From positions 1 through 25,381 of the forward strand of contig JAYPWI010000043.1 of assembly GCA_038135065.1 (NCBI GenBank): DNA of 25,381 bases, in the 5' to 3' direction. This stretch comes from JAYPWI01 sp038135065. Lineage in GTDB: Bacteria; Actinomycetota; Acidimicrobiia; Acidimicrobiales; Poriferisodalaceae. The notes under the pieces were generated by a model that was not told where the DNA came from, ran no database searches, and saw only the letters and a program-made list of their open reading frames with translations. The position numbers and the translations under genes are program-made. Numbering within the stretch: the stretch's first letter is position 1; each line of letters begins with the position of its first letter. Shown here in pieces: positions 23,316 through 25,381 of the stretch.

Positions 23316-24665
23316 TCAGTCGATGATCAACGGCAGGTCGTCGCTGGGCGGGTCCCCTGAGTCGGCGCTGCGGGCCAGCTTGCTGTGGGCCTTCCAGTCG
23401 ACGTCGCTGGGGAGGATGACCGACGCAGCGCGGACCCGATCCCAGCTGACGTCGTCGACGTTGGCCGGCAGGGTGCCCGTGTCGCGTAGTCCCTTGACGG
23501 CAGCGAGCAATTGGGCCCGGACCGCGATGATGAAGGCATCGGTGGACCCGAGGTGCTCCTGGGTGCGGTCGTAGAGGGGGTTGCCCTCGGCATCGCACAT
23601 CAGCTCGGTCATGGCCCGGTCCTGGAGGTTGAGGACGAAGGGGATGCCACAGTGCATCAGGGTCTTCTCCACCTCGAGGTCGCGGGCGTAGTCGTTGGTC
23701 TTGTTGGCCTTGGTCACGAAGTACGAGCGCGGGTCGTTGGTTCGTTCCTCGTAGCCGCCGACCTCGCCGAAGGGATCGGTTTCCCGGTACCCCAACTCCT
23801 CGGGCATCGGGCCGGCGGGATTACCCGAGTGGCTGATCAGCATCATGTGGTGATCGTCGAGGGGCACGAAGGATCGAAGGTTCACGATCGATCCCACGCT
23901 GATCATGGTGTGGAACGGGAAGATGAACTGGTTGATCCGGTGCCAGGTCTGGTCGTCCTGCCACAGGCGCTGGCTGCTGTAGTAGGCCCCGTACTCGGTC
24001 CGCTCCACATCGAGGGCGGGTGGCTCGGGGTCCGGGCTCCAGAAGCCTCGCATGCCCAGGGGTGGGGCCGGGGAGTCGGCCTCGAGGCGGCGATGCAGCC
24101 AGTTGAGATGGACCGAGTCGAGGTCACCCTCCATGTTCTGCAGCCAGTTGGCCTCCTCCATCATGATGGCCGGGTGCTGCACCTGCTCGGCGGGCAGGGT
24201 GTTGATCTCGAAGGTGGGGAACGGCGGCGGCGTTTCGCGGCTGCCCATGTACACCCACACCATGTGGTTGACCTCGTGGCAGGGGTACGCCTTGATGGTC
24301 ACCGTCTGCTTGAAGTGGGCCTCGGCCCGGCTACCCGACCGCTCGGTGGGGATGTCGACCAGGGTGCCTTCCCGATCGAACTTCCAGCCGTGGTATTGGC
24401 AGCGGAGGCCGCAGTCCTCGTTGCGGGCGAAGTACATGCTGGCCCCGCGATGAGGGCACGCCTCGGCTACCGCACCCATCTCACCGTTCGAGTCGCGGAA
24501 CATCACGAACGACTCACCCAACAGCATCATTCGCTTGGCCGGACCATCGGGCTCGGGGAATTCCGAGGAGGGAAGGCACGGGATCCAGTACTGGCGCATC
24601 AACTCGCCCATCGGGGTGCCGGGTCCCACCCGGCACAGCAGTTCGTTGTCCTCTCGGCTCAGCAT
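23316..24665 (-). CDS. Rieske non-heme iron oxygenase (phthalate-dioxygenase-like)
   Basis: The 449-residue oxygenase has Rieske ligands Cys70, His72, Cys89 and His92 (CPHRG and CQYHGW) and mononuclear iron ligands Asp183, His186 and His191 (DSVHLNWLH). The start segment VGPGTPMGELMRQYW and the long C-terminal part are typical of the phthalate 4,5-dioxygenase group, which works without a beta subunit and needs a separate reductase. I chose the ATG at 24665 (AGGGGG upstream) over one at 24713. A related gene points away from it 102 bases further on. Hydroxylation or demethylation of an aromatic compound is likely; the substrate is unknown. Confidence 0.92.
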   Translation of the reverse strand: MLSREDNELLCRVGPGTPMGELMRQYWIPCLPSSEFPEPDGPAKRMMLLGESFVMFRDSNGEMGAVAEACPHRGASMYFARNEDCGLRCQYHGWKFDREGTLVDIPTERSGSRAEAHFKQTVTIKAYPCHEVNHMVWVYMGSRETPPPFPTFEINTLPAEQVQHPAIMMEEANWLQNMEGDLDSVHLNWLHRRLEADSPAPPLGMRGFWSPDPEPPALDVERTEYGAYYSSQRLWQDDQTWHRINQFIFPFHTMISVGSIVNLRSFVPLDDHHMMLISHSGNPAGPMPEELGYRETDPFGEVGGYEERTNDPRSYFVTKANKTNDYARDLEVEKTLMHCGIPFVLNLQDRAMTELMCDAEGNPLYDRTQEHLGSTDAFIIAVRAQLLAAVKGLRDTGTLPANVDDVSWDRVRAASVILPSDVDWKAHSKLARSADSGDPPSDDLPLIID

Positions 24666-24767
24666 CGACGTACCCCCTGATCGGCTCGTGCCTCGATGGG
24701 TACAGTCTGTCATGTCCAGACCGCTGCGAACCGGGGCTCGAGCGGCGACAGGTCAGGGGATCGGCTG

Positions 24768-25381
24768 ATGGTGCTGACTGCCGAACAGAACGAACGACTG
24801 ACCCGGGTCGGTCCGGGCACCCCGATGGGCGACCTGCTGCGCAGGTACTGGCAGCCCATCGCCGCCGAGTCCCAGTTCGTGGACGCGGCAGGCAGCCCGG
24901 TCGGCCCTCAGACGATGGCCGTGCGTCTGCTGGGGGAGAACCTGGTCCTGTACCGCACTGGCGACGGCCGCTACGGGTTGGTGGAACCCCACTGTCCCCA
25001 TCGACGGGCCGGGCTCGTCCACGGCTATGCAGAGCAGGACGGCATCCGGTGCAGCTACCACGGTTGGAAGTTCGGCCTCGACGGGCAGTGTGTCCACCAG
25101 CCCTACGAGGACATGGTGGCCGAGGGTGGCCGGTTCAAGGAGCGAATCAGAGCCATCGCGTATCCGGCCCAGGCCCGGTTCGGCATGGTGTGGGCCTACC
25201 TCGGGCCCGCGCCTGCCCCCCTCATCCCGGCGTGGGAGCCCCTGGTCGCCCCCAACTGTTTCCGCCAGATCGTGTTCCACGTCGTGGACTGCAACTGGTT
25301 GCAGTGCCAGGAGAACTCGATCGATCCCGTCCACTTCGAATGGCTCCACAACAACTGGGAAGCCGGCCGACGTGGTGATGC
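24768..25381 (+). CDS. Rieske non-heme iron oxygenase, 3' end outside window
   Basis: The frame is open from the ATG at 24768 to the window end, giving 204 codons of an oxygenase. It begins MVLTAEQNERLTRVGPGTPM and shares the GPGTPMGxLLRxYW start with the divergent neighbour. Rieske ligands Cys76, His78, Cys95 and His98 (CPHRR and CSYHGW) and iron ligands Asp186, His189 and His194 (DPVHFEWLH) are intact. The rest of the catalytic domain is cut off, so length and family branch cannot be judged. AGGGGA lies eight bases before the start. It is a phthalate-dioxygenase-like paralogue of the preceding gene. Confidence 0.88.
   Translation, partial: MVLTAEQNERLTRVGPGTPMGDLLRRYWQPIAAESQFVDAAGSPVGPQTMAVRLLGENLVLYRTGDGRYGLVEPHCPHRRAGLVHGYAEQDGIRCSYHGWKFGLDGQCVHQPYEDMVAEGGRFKERIRAIAYPAQARFGMVWAYLGPAPAPLIPAWEPLVAPNCFRQIVFHVVDCNWLQCQENSIDPVHFEWLHNNWEAGRRGD

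Noticed and set aside
23511..24680. 389-codon plus-strand open frame
   Set aside because: Antisense to the Rieske oxygenase, whose metal ligands are complete; the product is His/Val/Gly-rich shadow sequence.
24701..24706. TACAGT as a -10 element for the last Rieske gene
   Set aside because: No acceptable -35 element at the right distance, so promoter status cannot be supported.

Overview
The window is high-GC DNA with tightly packed genes and GTG/ATG starts behind GGAGG-type ribosome sites. Protein style and gene content suggest an actinobacterium, most likely a relative of Acidimicrobiia. That placement is inferred from gene content; there is no rRNA or other marker here. No tRNA, rRNA, CRISPR array, insertion sequence or phage gene was seen.

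Region 1 (3-6749, + strand) is one nine-gene operon for aerobic carbon monoxide oxidation. It runs coxM (FAD subunit), coxS (2Fe-2S subunit), coxL (Mo/Cu catalytic subunit with the form I AYRCSFR motif), an XdhC/CoxI-type maturation factor with an added C-terminal YHS cysteine domain, coxG, and then five consecutive tiny proteins. Each of the five has one N-terminal membrane helix and a short, probably cytoplasmic, helical tail. Gaps are 15 bases or less and several genes overlap. The row of five is the most unusual feature of the window and a candidate membrane platform for the enzyme.

Region 2 (6774-10760, - strand) converges on region 1 with 24 bases between the two. It encodes the maturation side: a second XdhC-like protein, an 88-residue unknown, CoxD (MoxR-type AAA+ ATPase), CoxE (VWA protein) and two conserved unknowns. 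Together the two arms would make, mature and quinone-couple a CO dehydrogenase.

Region 3 (10800-15632) holds a TauD-type 2-oxoglutarate dioxygenase, an SDR dehydrogenase, a small conserved unknown, an AMIN-like lipoprotein and a type I Baeyer-Villiger monooxygenase.

Region 4 (15714-25381) looks catabolic. It has a MetE-like methyltransferase gene broken by one extra base in an 8-G run, a two-component Rieske ring-hydroxylating dioxygenase (alpha and beta), an aldo/keto reductase, a cyclase-family hydrolase, a zinc alcohol dehydrogenase behind a 13-bp tandem repeat, a short DauR-like regulator overlapping a thiamine-binding-like protein, an FMN PPOX protein, and two divergent, related Rieske oxygenases, the last cut by the window edge. 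The substrates cannot be read from the sequence.
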